Shown here in pieces: positions 21,759 to 32,637 of a DNA stretch of 64,000 nucleotides. This stretch comes from Trichosporon coremiiforme (taxonomy: Eukaryota > Basidiomycota > Tremellomycetes > Trichosporonales > Trichosporonaceae): NCBI GenBank assembly GCA_039545355.1, contig BCJJ01000012.1:823067-887066 (forward strand), written 5' to 3'. Within the stretch, counting starts at the first letter, position 1; the number at the start of each line of letters is the position of its first letter. The position numbers were made by a program, and so were the translations under genes. Under the pieces are notes generated by a model. That model had not been told where the DNA came from, ran no database searches, and saw nothing but the letters and a program-made list of their open reading frames with translations.

Positions 21759-23160
21759 ATGGAAAGGGAGGCTCGACCGATCAGTGCTCTACCGCCTCGT
21801 TTCGATTTCCAACTGGGCGCGTTCGCGGCTATGCTCAATCTGAAGAACGAGTGCAAGGCTGATGATGTAGCTGAGGCGATGATCGACATTCCGGTGAGAT
21901 GGCAAGTGCGAGTGTCTACGAATGAGCTTGACTTTCGTTCTGACAGACAGCCCAGACATCAGCAGATTGCAGGACCTCATTTCGACCAACACCAGCGCCA
22001 TCGTGGACGACAACCTCAACCCCAACTTCACCCTATCTGTCTTCTCGTCGCAGGATCTGATCGAGGAGCTGTATCAGCCGTTGGACGCAAGCAACGCGAC
22101 TGAACCAGCACTCGAAGTGGACAAGTCCGGGTCGTTCCACAACGCAAAGGTGTCGAACGAGACAGAGCTGCACTACAAAGTTTCGAAGAATACCTCGCTG
22201 CTGCCCGTCTTCGGACCTGTTGCGGGCAACCGCTCCTACGCCGCCTTCCGGCCTCCGCCGCCATGGTGGAACGCATCGAGCCCCGCCCAGATCAACACCT
22301 TCCGGTCAGAGGTATTGACAACGAGGACATATTCTGGCTGCCTCTCGATCCAGACGTCGAATACAAACTGATCCTCGTTTCGTGGCGCAGAACTTATCAG
22401 TGCCATGTCGGTGGTGTCACTTCGTACTCCTTTTTCTAGTGAGCCCACCATCCGTTTCAAGGCAGGTCGCCAATGTCAGCCCAACGCTCCCCGCAACCGA
22501 TGCCGTGCCTTTAATGGCGGACTTGGTGAAGAACATCGGTGCCAGCAGGAAGGCTAAGGCGATCGGGTTAGGCGTTGGCATCGGCATCGGTGTCCCTCTG
22601 CTTCTTCTTGCTATCTTCCTCCTTTGGCGTCTTATCGTCGACGACGCTCTGCCTCGGACCACGACCTCCTCGACAGTAGACATATGCACAGCTGACGGCG
22701 GGCAGTGAAACTTCGCTGTCTCGCAGCTTTTCATCCTCAGGCAGCAATGTGACGAGTACGAGCAGGACCGACACTAACATGGCATCCAAACTGAATACAA
22801 CGACCGTATACGCGGTGGTGCTGCGCCAGCTGGAGGTACCCGCCTCCTTGGTCTCCCTTTCGGAGTCTACGACCCCCGCCTCTGCAAGCAAGCGTCGTTC
22901 CCTCGAAGCGGACGGTGACGTCGCCATCCATTTCTTCCGCCTCCAATTCAACAGCAGCCAACACCCAGCCCCGTATGTCGCTGCCCCCGCACGAGCGCGT
23001 CGTGGTCCAGCACGAAGAGGACACCGGGCACGCTGTACAGATTCGCTACGAGACATTGCCACCGATGTACCGAGAGGAGTGGGGACAGGGAGCACCAGAG
23101 TCGACGGGGGCGGCGGCAGGAGTCACTCGCAGCGGCGAAGAGCGTACCACCAACGGGTGA
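21759..23160 (+). pseudogene. Single-pass glycoprotein gene with disrupted frame
   Basis: Coding signal is clear but moves between frames. Positions 21922-22308 encode an ectodomain with seven N-glycosylation sequons in about 130 residues (NTS, NFT, NAT, NET, NTS, NRS, NAS). At about 22308 it jumps to another frame (VRGIDNEDIFWLPLDPDVEY) as if one base were lost. A good intron at 22439-22479 then joins YSFF to YPTLPATDAV and a membrane helix at 22562-22635 (IGLGVGIGIGVPLLLLAIFL). The cytosolic tail continues in two more frames: about 22700-22780 (SETSLSRSFSSSGSN) and 22915-23160 (SLPPHERVVVQHEEDTGHAV, ending at 23160). This is the layout of basidiomycete single-pass cell-surface proteins of unknown function. 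Either the gene is decaying through several frameshifts, or there are tiny introns I cannot place. The left border is uncertain. Confidence 0.5.
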
Positions 23161-24333
23161 GCCGAGGACGCTCCCTCTCCCCCGATTTCGCCCCAGATAA
23201 GTGGAGAAGGAGAAGGTCCTGCAGTTGTAAAGACGATGTAACAAGCTCATACACCTCTTGCGTGCTCCCCAGCCGGGCTGGGGATCGACGGCCTTCCGGA
23301 CAGCGTAGGAATCCCGTCTCGGACCCCACATCGCAGACACGAAGTCAGTCGCGGGGACGCGGGGTAGCAGCGGTCCGACTCGGAGCGTGAGATATGACGG
23401 GTGACATGCGGGGAACTCCTCCGTCGTGCCTGATGTGCGGTGTGCCGTCAGCCGCCAGTGGTTCTGTCGTCAGCCAATACAATCGGCGGCAGCCGTTCAA
23501 TACGATAGCTATATCCATTTCAGCTCTTGTAATCGAGCATTACACCAGAGTTGTATAGCCCGAGTACGCCGCTGCACACGCAGTATGCTCTTGCAACTGG
23601 CTGCTGCAGCGAGTGGCAATTGCTGGTGCTGTTGAAGCAGACTCTGCACGATGAAAGTCGCCACGATCGCCTCGGAAAGCCGCTGCGAATAGCCAGAATA
23701 CGCAGAGTTCCAACGGTGAAGCTACAATCCCAGTTGTTCTCTGCGGACTATAAAGATAACTCTGTAGCTGTCTTGAGCTTCCTATACCGCCATAGTCTGG
23801 ATACCGGCTGTCGCTGAAGTTAGCTCGATGGTCATATCACCTACTCGCTGTTGTTAGTAGCAACGTTGCTAACATCAGTAGTGTTGCCTCCTGCCACAGA
23901 TGTCAGACTGTATGCACACCTCTCGATCAGCGTTGCGGCGATTTCGACCCTGGCTGTTACGTGTCATCAATACACCCCATGTGCACTAGCGCGACATCCG
24001 CTGCTGCACCTGGCCAATCTCGATGCAATCGGAGTAACCAGGTCGTAAGCGAGGTGAAGCTTAGCTGGGAGGACTGGACGAGTGTCTGGACAATCACGTG
24101 CGGGGCCTGAGCCATGGGAAAGGACTTTCTAGCACATTGCTCGGTGTGGTGCCTGTCCGACATCATTGTGACGTCGTTGCCTGGGCGGGTGCTCCAAGCA
24201 AACCGCGTCCCGAACATGCAACCCTCGCCATCTTGACCGAGGTGAGCAAGCGCGTGCTCCGCCGTGCCCTTTATAAACGATGGAGGCTTATTTCTCCGCC
24301 CCCCCCCCGAACGCACAACTAGCCGTACCGATC
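23161..24333. other. Gene-free interval upstream of the small mitochondrial-like gene
   Basis: No supported gene is seen. The right end is the promoter of the following gene and contains a run of ten C at 24299-24308, 25 nt before its ATG. Confidence 0.45.
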
Positions 24334-24894
24334 ATGTCTCTCTTCCGCGCCCGCATTGCTCTCCGCCCCGTCCTTCGCGCGCCCGCGCCGACGCTCACCC
24401 GCGGCCTCCGCAACTACGATGTCAACACCCCCTCTGAGACCGTTGCCGACAAGCTTCAGGGCTCCGAGGCTCCGTCCATCTACAACGAGCAGAAGGTCCA
24501 GGAGGACGGCAAGCCTACTAAGACCGGCGCCAAGCTCGAGTCCCAGGAGGACCAGGCCTTCGCTCGCGCTGAGGCCAACGCCATGAAGGACAAGTACAAC
24601 AGCTCGGAGGACGGCAAGATCAACGAGCAGGACGTCGACCTCGGCGTCAACCGTAACTCGGACAAGGTGAGTGCCTCGCAGTCGTCGTGTTCATTGCGTG
24701 CGGGTCTCGCCACCACTCCCGTATGGGGTGGCACATAAACGGGATGGACCTCCTGTCGTGCGCAATCCTGTGTCGGTGATGGCGGGAACCGCTGTGCTGT
24801 CGGAAAGAGCAAACCTGTCGTGAAGAACGTTAGAGATAGACGTACTGACACTCCGCAGGGCTACAACGAGCCCGGAAGCCCCAACACCGAGTAA
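24334..24894 (+). CDS. Small hydrophilic protein with mitochondrial-type leader
   Basis: Exons 24334-24666 and 24859-24894 (192-nt phase-0 intron) give 122 residues. The first 28 residues, MSLFRARIALRPVLRAPAP and following, are Arg-rich with no acids and look like a mitochondrial targeting sequence. The remainder (NYDVNTPSETVADKLQGSEA, AFARAEANAMKDKYNSSEDG) is very hydrophilic, rich in Asp, Glu, Asn and Lys, and probably disordered, like LEA or stress-response proteins. The last exon encodes only GYNEPGSPNTE. I do not recognise the family. Codon use is strongly C-ending, as in highly expressed genes of this window such as GAPDH, which suggests abundant expression. An unspliced transcript would stop in the intron. 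Confidence 0.75.
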
Positions 24895-25548
24895 ACTGTC
24901 GTTACTTCAGAAGATCTTGAATGTATGGATGACCTTGGGAGGATGGGAGACAGCAAAGCAGCCAAGTTAGGCAAACTCGCCACCTTCGCCTTGTACAGGC
25001 GAGGCGTGCGCGAACGAGGGCGATACAGTTGGGCTGGTGCCCTGAAAGCGCCATGTCCGCCGTATCTGAAGCAGCCTCATGCAGATTTTACTTCCAACGT
25101 GGGGGGCGCTTGAGCTTACGGGAGATCGACCGCGACGGCTATGCCCCAGCCTGAGTCACGGCTCGGGCCTTGCGTCGTGCACCAGCTTCCAGAAATGTGG
25201 AGAGGCAGGTGAACGACGGTCATGAAGACAACGACGGCCTTGGACGGGCAAATGCGCCGTGCTAACTAGCCTACTGACAGCAAGAATGCGGGGTTCGGCG
25301 CACAGAGCGGTTATCAGCGACGGGGTGGAGGGCTTCTCCACACTGGCCGGTGGCTTGCTGACGAGCACACGCCATCACCCACTCGGCGCACGGCAGCCAA
25401 CGCACGGCACGCACGGCCCTGCAGATAACTAATGGCGGTGCTGCAGGGTACGCGCGGACACGAATCCGGAACAGAAAGTTCGAAATAGTCGGCGGTGCGT
25501 CGACGAACGGACCAGGGATGAAGCCGGAATCGACCCCGAATGCCGTCG

Positions 25549-25697
25549 AAAGGTCAGAAAGGTCAGATTACGGCCATAGCAAAGGTCAGATGTGGCTAGA
25601 TCGAGGTCAGATCGAGGCCGGGCCATCACAGATCCCCCCGCGCACAATCACAGATGGACCAACGAAGATCTGTGATGCCTAAGGAAACATCACAGAT
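25549..25697. repeat. Short direct and inverted repeats
   Basis: Three copies of aaaggtcag start near 25549, 25558 and 25581, with a variant (gaggtcag) near 25603. They run into three direct copies of atcacagat (25625, 25647, 25689) and one inverted copy, atctgtgat (25668-25676). The copy at 25647 and the inverted one can form a 9-bp hairpin with a 12-nt loop. Confidence 0.8.
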
Positions 25698-26710
25698 TTG
25701 TGCGGAGTAATCGCGGAGCAACCCCGCAGGCTTGCGTGAGCACCCTCTGAGAGCGAGGCAGGCGCGGGAAGCGTCAGTGGCGTTTGGTAGCGACGGAGAG
25801 ATCGCCATGGGCCGTCGTCTGCAGGCAGGCCGTCTGGCGTTCGAAACAGTGGGCCGTACCCCGCACGAGTGCGAGAAATTGAGGGCATTTTCCAACGTTC
25901 GCTGGAACATCAGTGATTGCTCGGCATTGCTCCGGCAACAATTCGATAACGGGTGCCCAGTGGGTGGCCGAGCACAGGCCGAGTTCTGCACGGCATGCTA
26001 GACGGCTTAGGGACGCTCGCACCGAATTCGATAAACAGTCACCAGAATAACAGATGGTCAGGGACGAGAGCCGTTGGGAGCCGCTCGCCGTGCTCGAGTC
26101 GCCGTACGCTGTTGGTCCAGAGCTCGACGGCTGTACCCCCTCCCTGGTGGCGTCTGAGGGCAGGGGGCCTGCGTCGGCTTGCTGCCTGTGCTTGCTCGGC
26201 GAGTACTGCAGGTAACAGTGTGCAGGGCAAAGCACGAGGGTCAGGGGTGCCAGGGGTCTGCCAGAGGGCTGGGCAGCTGTCTGGCGGTCTGCTTGGCTGG
26301 CTGGGCCCGGTGGTCCCGGCGGTCAGCAGTGTTATGCCGACCCCGCATGTGGAGAAGGTGGTACTGCTTGGTGGAAAATTCTTGGCTGGTACTGGTCGCC
26401 GATGAGTCCGAGCCGCGGGCGCGGGGCTCTGAGTGCTGAACGGCCATTTCCCACGGTGTCCCTGCCTTCACACGTGACATTCCTGCGGCAAGGCGCACGC
26501 ATGTCGGCTTTCGTCGGCGAGGTCCGGCAGATAAGCACAGTGGAGGTCTGTACCACGCCCAACGTGATGTGGGGACTCCACCGAGCAAACTTGCAGCCAG
26601 CAGCCCACCCCACTCAGCGACCTCGTCGTTGCTGTCGTTCTTCGGACCTCGCGCGGTGAAATTCCGACGCTGGAAAGAGGTCCTTTTGACGCTGCTACGA
26701 TGTGCACAGG

Positions 26711-26717
26711 TATAAGT
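26711..26717 (+). promoter_or_regulatory. TATA element of the GAPDH gene
   Basis: tataagt lies about 138 nt before the split start codon and is followed by a pyrimidine-rich leader, as expected for a strong constitutive promoter. Confidence 0.6.
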
Positions 26718-26848
26718 ACACACGCAGCAATGCCACTCCTCTCGAGGAATAGACACCACACCCCGCCTCGACTTCCCTGCAGCCTTCGCTAGCGTTCTCC
26801 GCGAACCACCTCTCCTCCGCCACACTCCCCTCTCACACATCAATAACA

Positions 26849-28000
26849 AGTGAGTCAACCTTAGATCCACATCGTACACGTGCGCTGACACATTTTACAG
26901 TGGCTATCGAGACTGCTTCTGTTCCCACCGTCGGTATCAACGGCTTTGGCCGTATCGGCCGTGCGCTTTTCCGTCTGTGTCTTGAGCGCGACGACCTGAA
27001 CCTGGTTGCCGTCAACCACACCGCCGCCTCGATCGAGCACCTCCTCACTGCCATCCGCCACGACTCCACCCACGGCCCCTGCCACCATGCCCGCGACATC
27101 TCGGTCGCCCCCGCTGACCACCCCGGCATGCTCAAGGCCACCGAGATCAACCCCAACCCCTCCGCCCTCCTCTACAAGGGCCGCCTCATCCACCTCTTCT
27201 CCCAGCGTGACCCCGCCAACCTCGACTGGTCTTCGGTCGGTGCCGAGTACATCATGGAGTCGACCGGCAAGATGACCACCATCGAGAAGGCCGGTGCCCA
27301 CATCAACCTCGCCAAGGGCAAGAAGGTCATCATCTCTGCTCCCTCCAAGGACGCCCGCAACATCGTCTACGGTGTCAACCACGCCGACTACGCCGGCGAC
27401 GACGTCGTCTCCAACGCCTCGTGCACCACCAACTGTCTCGCCCCCGTTGCCCTCGTCCTCAACCGCGCCTTCGGTGTTGAGGCCGGTATGATGACCACCA
27501 TCCACGCCTCGACTGCCTCGCAGAAGGTCCTCGACGGCTTCTCGGGCAAGGACATCCGTTCCGGCCGTTCCGCCATGGGAAACATCATCCCCGCCACCAC
27601 CGGTGCCGCCCAGGCCGTCGTCCGTGTCCTCCCCGAGCTCGCCGGCAAGTTCCACGGCATGTCCGTCCGTGTCCCCGTCACCAACGTCTCGCTCGTTGAC
27701 CTGACTGTCCGCACCACCAAGCCCTTCGGCACCAAGGAGCAGCTCGTTGCCGCCTTCAAGGAGGCCGCCAACACCCCCGTCTCCGAGGGCGGCCTCAAGG
27801 GCGTCCTCGGTGTCTCGGACGAGAAGCTCGTCTCGTCCGACTACCTCTCGTCGACCGAGTCGTCCATCGTCGACGCCGACGCCTGCGTCACCCTCAACGA
27901 CAACACCGCCAAGGTCGTCGCCTGGTACGACAACGAGATGGGCTTCTCGTCCCGCATGTGCGACCTCGCCATCTACATGCACCAGCGCGACCAGCAGTAA
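26849..28000 (+). CDS. Glyceraldehyde-3-phosphate dehydrogenase, divergent isoform
   Basis: The protein has 366 residues. The only workable start is an ATG split by an intron: A at 26849, intron 26850-26900 (gtgagt...acag, branch gctgac), then TGGCT from 26901. No other in-frame ATG exists upstream. The enzyme has the NAD-site signature GINGFGRIGR (12-21), the catalytic Cys175 in SNASCTTNC, the catalytic His in MMTTIHAST, and C-terminal WYDNEMGFSSR. It interconverts glyceraldehyde-3-phosphate and 1,3-bisphosphoglycerate in glycolysis. It is unusual: residue 40 is His where classic enzymes have the adenosine-ribose-binding Asp (VAVNH versus VAVND). The S-loop reads ASTASQKVLDGFSGKDIRSG rather than the near-invariant ATTATQKTVDGPSxKDWRGG, and the segment after DSTHG is longer. 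Codon use is extremely biased to C-ending codons, meaning high expression. Confidence 0.93.
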   Translation, partial: SESTLDPHRTRALTHFTVAIETASVPTVGINGFGRIGRALFRLCLERDDLNLVAVNHTAASIEHLLTAIRHDSTHGPCHHARDISVAPADHPGMLKATEINPNPSALLYKGRLIHLFSQRDPANLDWSSVGAEYIMESTGKMTTIEKAGAHINLAKGKKVIISAPSKDARNIVYGVNHADYAGDDVVSNASCTTNCLAPVALVLNRAFGVEAGMMTTIHASTASQKVLDGFSGKDIRSGRSAMGNIIPATTGAAQAVVRVLPELAGKFHGMSVRVPVTNVSLVDLTVRTTKPFGTKEQLVAAFKEAANTPVSEGGLKGVLGVSDEKLVSSDYLSSTESSIVDADACVTLNDNTAKVVAWYDNEMGFSSRMCDLAIYMHQRDQQ

Positions 28001-30300
28001 ATACCCCGCATCATACATTCATAGACTTCATCATTACACAACCCTTACAAATCATAGACTTTCTGTAATATCACCTGTATGAATAATCGGGTTCATCCTT
28101 TGCATCAACAACAAACGCGGAGCACAACGCAATTCTGGTCAGCACTGACGCGATACACCAGGGCCTGGAGGTGCCTCACAGACGCCATGTACGTCCCCGC
28201 GGCATCCGCAACACGGACGCGTCACGGACCCCCGGCCTTCTTTCGGTGTTCTCACGTTTGGGGGAATGCCGGTGGTCCGGCCTCGCCAGGCATTGCATTC
28301 TGGACGACACCAGCTGCCAGCTAGGTAGCAGCGGATATCGGCCAGCAGACTCCGCATGAGCAAGTCTGTCTTTTCTTAGGTGACTGTCCCCTCCAGTCGG
28401 GACTCCCGTGCTGCACCAGCTGGAACAGGGAGATAATCCGATGAAAGCGTCGTCCGTCATTTACCGCGCGCAAAGTAAGTCGCCGGTGCACAGATGCACA
28501 GGTTGATCGACCCCGCGCGGCGAAAAAGCCGTGACAGCAACACTGGGGTGTTCGGACCTATGAAACGTTCGCTGGGGACGAGCCTGGGGTAGGGTAAATG
28601 ACCGTGCGGAGAGACTGGAGGGTGGACCGGACACGTCCGACCCCGCATTCCGCTTTCGTATCAAGGACGTGAGTTCGCCGGACGGCACGTCCGGGTTAAA
28701 GCTCGGATGAAAATACACGTTGCCGTCTGTGCCGTGCCGATTTTGCCTTTGGTTCTGCCTTTGGCAATTGATTCCAGCAGTCGGGAAACGGCACGGCAAA
28801 CTCAAATCCAGACTTTCGCTCCTGCCGTGTGTGCTGGGGTATCGAAACGGATGGCCGGATCGCGATATCCTGTGGTTCTGCGATCAGCGTGGGCCGGCGC
28901 TTCTGCAGCCATATTCGACGGCCCCGATCGAGTATCACGTCATGTCGTGACCCGAGACTCCTTCTGACCAGGTTCGCAGTGGTTCGCCCGAAGCCCCAAG
29001 CGCTCGGCACAGACTCATCATCTCAGATGAACCGTTTTACCCCGCAGGTACCATTGAGCGCAGATCACCAACTCACCCAGTTTGGAAAGCAACTCACGGT
29101 GATGAGCTCGTGTGGGGCGTCGGGGCCGGCCCCGATTGATTCCGACCGGAGGCGCCATACGTGATCGTCCCCTGGGGTACACTAGGGGTGTCTTCCTCGT
29201 ATACCTGGGGTGAACGTGACGATCGACGTCACCTCTATGAGTCAGCGATGAATCTGAGGAGGGACCGACAAGCACCTCGTTCATTCTCTCCTCTTCCTCG
29301 GAATCACATCTCAGTACGCTTCGACTTTCGCGACCCGTTCAGTATGCAGAACCCTTCCGTGAGCTCGGGCAGCGAAGCGACAGCTGTCCCGGGTAGCCGG
29401 CATGAATACACAAAGCCTCCCAGCGCCAGAGGATGGACAGCCGAGACGACCCAAGAGCCCCGTTACCCACATGAGGTACAAGATCCAAGGCCTGTCTCCT
29501 CTACATCTGCGACGGTCCGTGCACACCGCTGCCGTACGACAGCCATTCACTCGCTCATTGTACGCACTGCTTCTAATGCCTTCCGACTGCTTCCTGGCTC
29601 TTCAATGCTCCATTTCGCCGTAGTACCGGTGGCCGATACGGCCTGGTTCGACTTGACCTACATTGCTTCTCGCCGCTGGAATCAGAGTAAGGAAGACGAT
29701 CCTGGCCGCTTGGCTCGCTCTGGTGGAAGCTCGGTACGACTCAGCGTTCAATCACAAATCCCGTCGTCCATCTCCCGTCGCGATTTGCCACCGGGTACCT
29801 GCCACTCACCTCGCTCAGCGCAAGTGGAAGGGTGACAGGCGACGCCACTCGACCCTTCCGACGAGCCAAAGCGACGGCGGCGACCTCGACTGTCGATAAG
29901 ATCTGCGTGGCTTAGCCGCCTGGGACTTGCGCAACACGGCAGTGTTCGGCAAGACTAGGCCTTGAAGCTGGTGGAAGAAGAAGACGAGGAGGACGAGGCA
30001 CAGATGCCTGAGTGCAATGAAACAGGTACGCTGGAATCACCAGGCGGACCTGGGCGGGTCACCGGCACACCTCCACCCACACAGCGACAATCTTAGCTCC
30101 CCCTCCAAGCTTGCGTGGCCCACGTCGCGGCGTGCAGTCGGCGTACCGGCAGGGGTGCCAAGTTGACTGGATCTCGAGCGGAGTGACGCCTTCCCCAGTT
30201 CGTTGTTCCCATCACTTCCCGTTCTTTCGCTCTATAAAAGACAACCCGACACAGCCGCCTTCTTCACACTTCCTCATCCTCATCGCACACCTTACCCAAC
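28001..30300. other. Gene-free interval
   Basis: The GAPDH 3' UTR lies at the left. The longest frame (29161-29835 plus) is Ser/Arg/Pro-rich, has no domain and no ATG at its edge, and I do not accept it. A short purine-rich stretch lies at 29965-30000. The right end holds the promoter of the next small gene. Confidence 0.45.
30233..30240 (+). promoter_or_regulatory. TATA box of small cysteine gene 1
   Basis: tataaaag is 61 nt before the ATG at 30301, in the expected context and followed by a pyrimidine-rich leader ending cccaacATG. Confidence 0.7.
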
Positions 30301-30733
30301 ATGACCTGGCCACACTTCCATTTCCACCCAGCCCCGACAATGTGGTTCACCTGGACGCCCCCTTCCCCGCCCTCTCCCCCGGCGACGCCCACGTACATCT
30401 GCTCGGGAAACGCGAACGGCGAGAACCATGGTTGTGAGTAACCATTCCGCCCCTCACTTGATCGACCGCTTGTTGCCACCCGTGCCCTTCCCTGACAATA
30501 TGTTACTGACTGCAGTGCCCTGCGACTTCGTTGAGTGGGACGGCAGGTGGAAGCTCTCTCACCACCTCTATGGCAACGAGTCCACTGAGTTCGCCCGCGT
30601 CTATAATGTCGCCAGCTACCCGTTCTGCATCTCCCAGAGCGGCCTGTACTACCACATGTACGGCGAATACCCCAAGCAAAGCGACGACCTGATGGGCTGC
30701 AAGTACTGCGACCGCTTCCTCCCCTCCAAGTGA
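30301..30733 (+). CDS. Small cysteine protein, CxYC family member 1
   Basis: Exons 30301-30433 and 30516-30733 (82-nt phase-1 intron) give 116 residues. The N-terminus is rich in Trp, Phe, His and Pro (MTWPHFHFHPAPTMWFTWTP). The intron sits between CSGNANGENHG and PCDFVEWDGRWK, the same place as in three relatives downstream. The C-terminus carries MGCKYC. Compared with the other members, about 35 extra residues (SHHLYGNESTEFARVYNV and following) separate the second and third conserved cysteines. No signal peptide is evident. The function is unknown; four spaced cysteines could bind zinc. A TATA box and a leader sharing ctcatcctca and cccaacATG with member 4 support a real, related gene. Confidence 0.65.
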
Positions 30734-31951
30734 GCGATCATCATTGATCGCTTTCACTGCCCCTTCCAGATTTTGAACGCCCTCACAACCTGTGCGTTGA
30801 CCGACCATCCGTGTATACCACACACGCACCCAGACGCCGCCGTGTTGTATCCATTCTAGAATCGCTGTATCCCGCACCGTCCCAGACGGCCCAAGTAACG
30901 ACCTCTTGTATGCAAGTCATGTCCATGCAAACCATGCACAGTGTACGCGGTACTAACATCCTAAGGTGCCGGGTGGCCATCAAACAGACGCATTGCGTGT
31001 AAGTACGCTGACGCACTGGCATCATACAGCCAAGCCGCCCGCCTGTGCTCCGAAACACAGCCTGGTAGCTTGTTTTCAAACTGCTGTGCAAGGAAACTGG
31101 GCCAGACGATCGAGTGGCGCCCATTGTTCTGCGTCGTGCACAGGCTAGTCATTCCAACCCTTTGCTGGCCATAATCCACCTCATCCCCAACTCTTCCGGC
31201 CTTCGACGGCATCTGCGCGTGCAATCTGACACCACTCGCAAGCTAGCACAGGCGTTGCAATGTTGACTCAAATCAAGTCACCTGGTGGGAAGAAGCATGT
31301 AGCCTGCTCCGCTGCTCCGTCTCCATCGGAGTTCTCTCATCATCACAATGATGTCAACGCCCATCGTCCGACCTGTTAGCGATAATCAAGAGTGGCAGTT
31401 CTGAGATTCTCTTGCGGCGGTTTTATTATAGGATCAATCCCTGGTGAACTTGACAGTACGAGGTTCGGGTGCTGAGATAACTGGGTAGCTCGACATCTGA
31501 CGCACAGCTTTGAACTCTCGAAAAACAAAGCAGCCACGGAAGCCACTGTCGCCACCCGCGGACGACCGACAGGCACCGGCCCACGGGCCTGCTTCTCTCC
31601 GAGCGGCTGGCGATGCTCGCGTGGCGTACTGAACAGACTGATAGCTTAGTAGACTGCAGCAAGTTGCATTTGGTTGAGAGCCGCAGGTCTCTCTGTTCCC
31701 CGATTTGTCGATCAGTGGCGGTCGTGGCACCTGTGTGTATCGCTTACACCGTGTCCGAGTATTCAAAGTCGTGCAATCTTGTTATCACTATCGAGCAGCA
31801 AACGACATGCTTGTAGATAGAAAAGAAACCCATTCAGCACTTCATCTACTGCAGCACCCTCTCACCATCTCCCACCTGGCTCAACTTCGACGGGTTCTAC
31901 TCCCCCTCTACTCCATTGCCCTCTAAACCCCACCTTTGTCAATCCAGCATA
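30734..31951. other. Gene-free interval
   Basis: No supported gene. The right end is the leader of the next small gene. Confidence 0.4.
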
Positions 31952-32197
31952 ATGTGCACCACCGCCGGCCTGCAGCGCTGCGACATGACCTCCGGCTACC
32001 AGCACCGCCAGTGTGCAAAGCTCCACGGCTTCAGCTACTCGTCCCACCTCGCCTGCTCGAAGGTTTTAGGAATGGCCGCGGTGAGTTGCTCCTTTCAACT
32101 GCCACTGACAGCAGATGAGTGCTGGTTCGAGTGGCACCACGGCGAGAGGCACTGCATCTACTGCGGATGTCTCTGGGAGTGTCCTGAACTCCGCTAG
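31952..32197 (+). CDS. Small cysteine protein, CxYC family member 2
   Basis: A single frame of 81 residues beginning MCTTAGLQRCDMTSGYQHRQ and ending with CSFQLPLTADEC, then CIYCGCLWECPELR. Cysteine spacing C-x10-C-x10-C-x-Y-C matches members 3 to 5. An intron-like stretch (gtgagttgct...cag, 32081-32114, 34 nt) lies at the expected place, but splicing it would move the reading frame off the cysteine motif and remove the first conserved Cys. The unspliced reading is therefore preferred. Extra cysteines upstream (CTT, RCD, QCAK, ACSK) and after CIYC (CGCLWEC) make this the most cysteine-rich member. The frame is open a little further upstream, but 31952 is the first ATG. Function unknown. Confidence 0.5.
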   Translation: MCTTAGLQRCDMTSGYQHRQCAKLHGFSYSSHLACSKVLGMAAVSCSFQLPLTADECWFEWHHGERHCIYCGCLWECPELR

Positions 32198-32637
32198 CCC
32201 CCCAAGTACGGCTGTACGGAATACAGACGCGAAGCAGGAATTTGACAGGTAGTCGACGAAGACGGAGATAAATAGCGGGAAAATGCAGAAAATTGGAATT
32301 TGGATCGCCCCTCCAACTTGCCGTCGCAGAAGCTATGCCGAGCCAAACCTCCGCAGACATACCAGATCTAGTTGGAGCCTATGCTCTGCATGCGCATTCA
32401 GAGCAACAAGGTCGCTTGTAATGCATTTCAGTTCGTGTCGGTGTCCGACGGACCAACCACTTCATTCCCTGGCACTCTCAAGACCCTGAGCACCCTCCCC
32501 TTCCCTATCTCACTGACGTGCTTCGCAGTACTTCCTTCCAGCCGCAAAACGCCTTGAACGTGCACAGAGCGAAGTCTGGAAGGGCGCAAGAGACATGTTC
32601 GCGCGGGCAGCGTCGCAGACATCAGCTTACGAGCATC
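32198..32637. other. Gene-free interval before tRNA-Lys
   Basis: Nothing supported apart from the 5' flank of the tRNA gene. Confidence 0.4.

Larger units (their letters stand above)
24895..26848. other. Gene-free interval with repeats and the GAPDH promoter
   Basis: Only short unsupported frames are present. A cluster of short repeats lies at 25549-25697 (separate entry). The right end holds the GAPDH promoter with a TATA element at 26711. Confidence 0.5.

Noticed and set aside
26861..28018. A 385-residue open frame on the minus strand opposite GAPDH
   Set aside because: Low-complexity Gly/Val/Asp sequence produced by strongly biased codons of the GAPDH gene on the other strand; no domain.
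29161..29835. A 224-residue + strand open frame after GAPDH
   Set aside because: No ATG at the start, Ser/Arg/Pro-rich, no domain, no splice context or codon bias.
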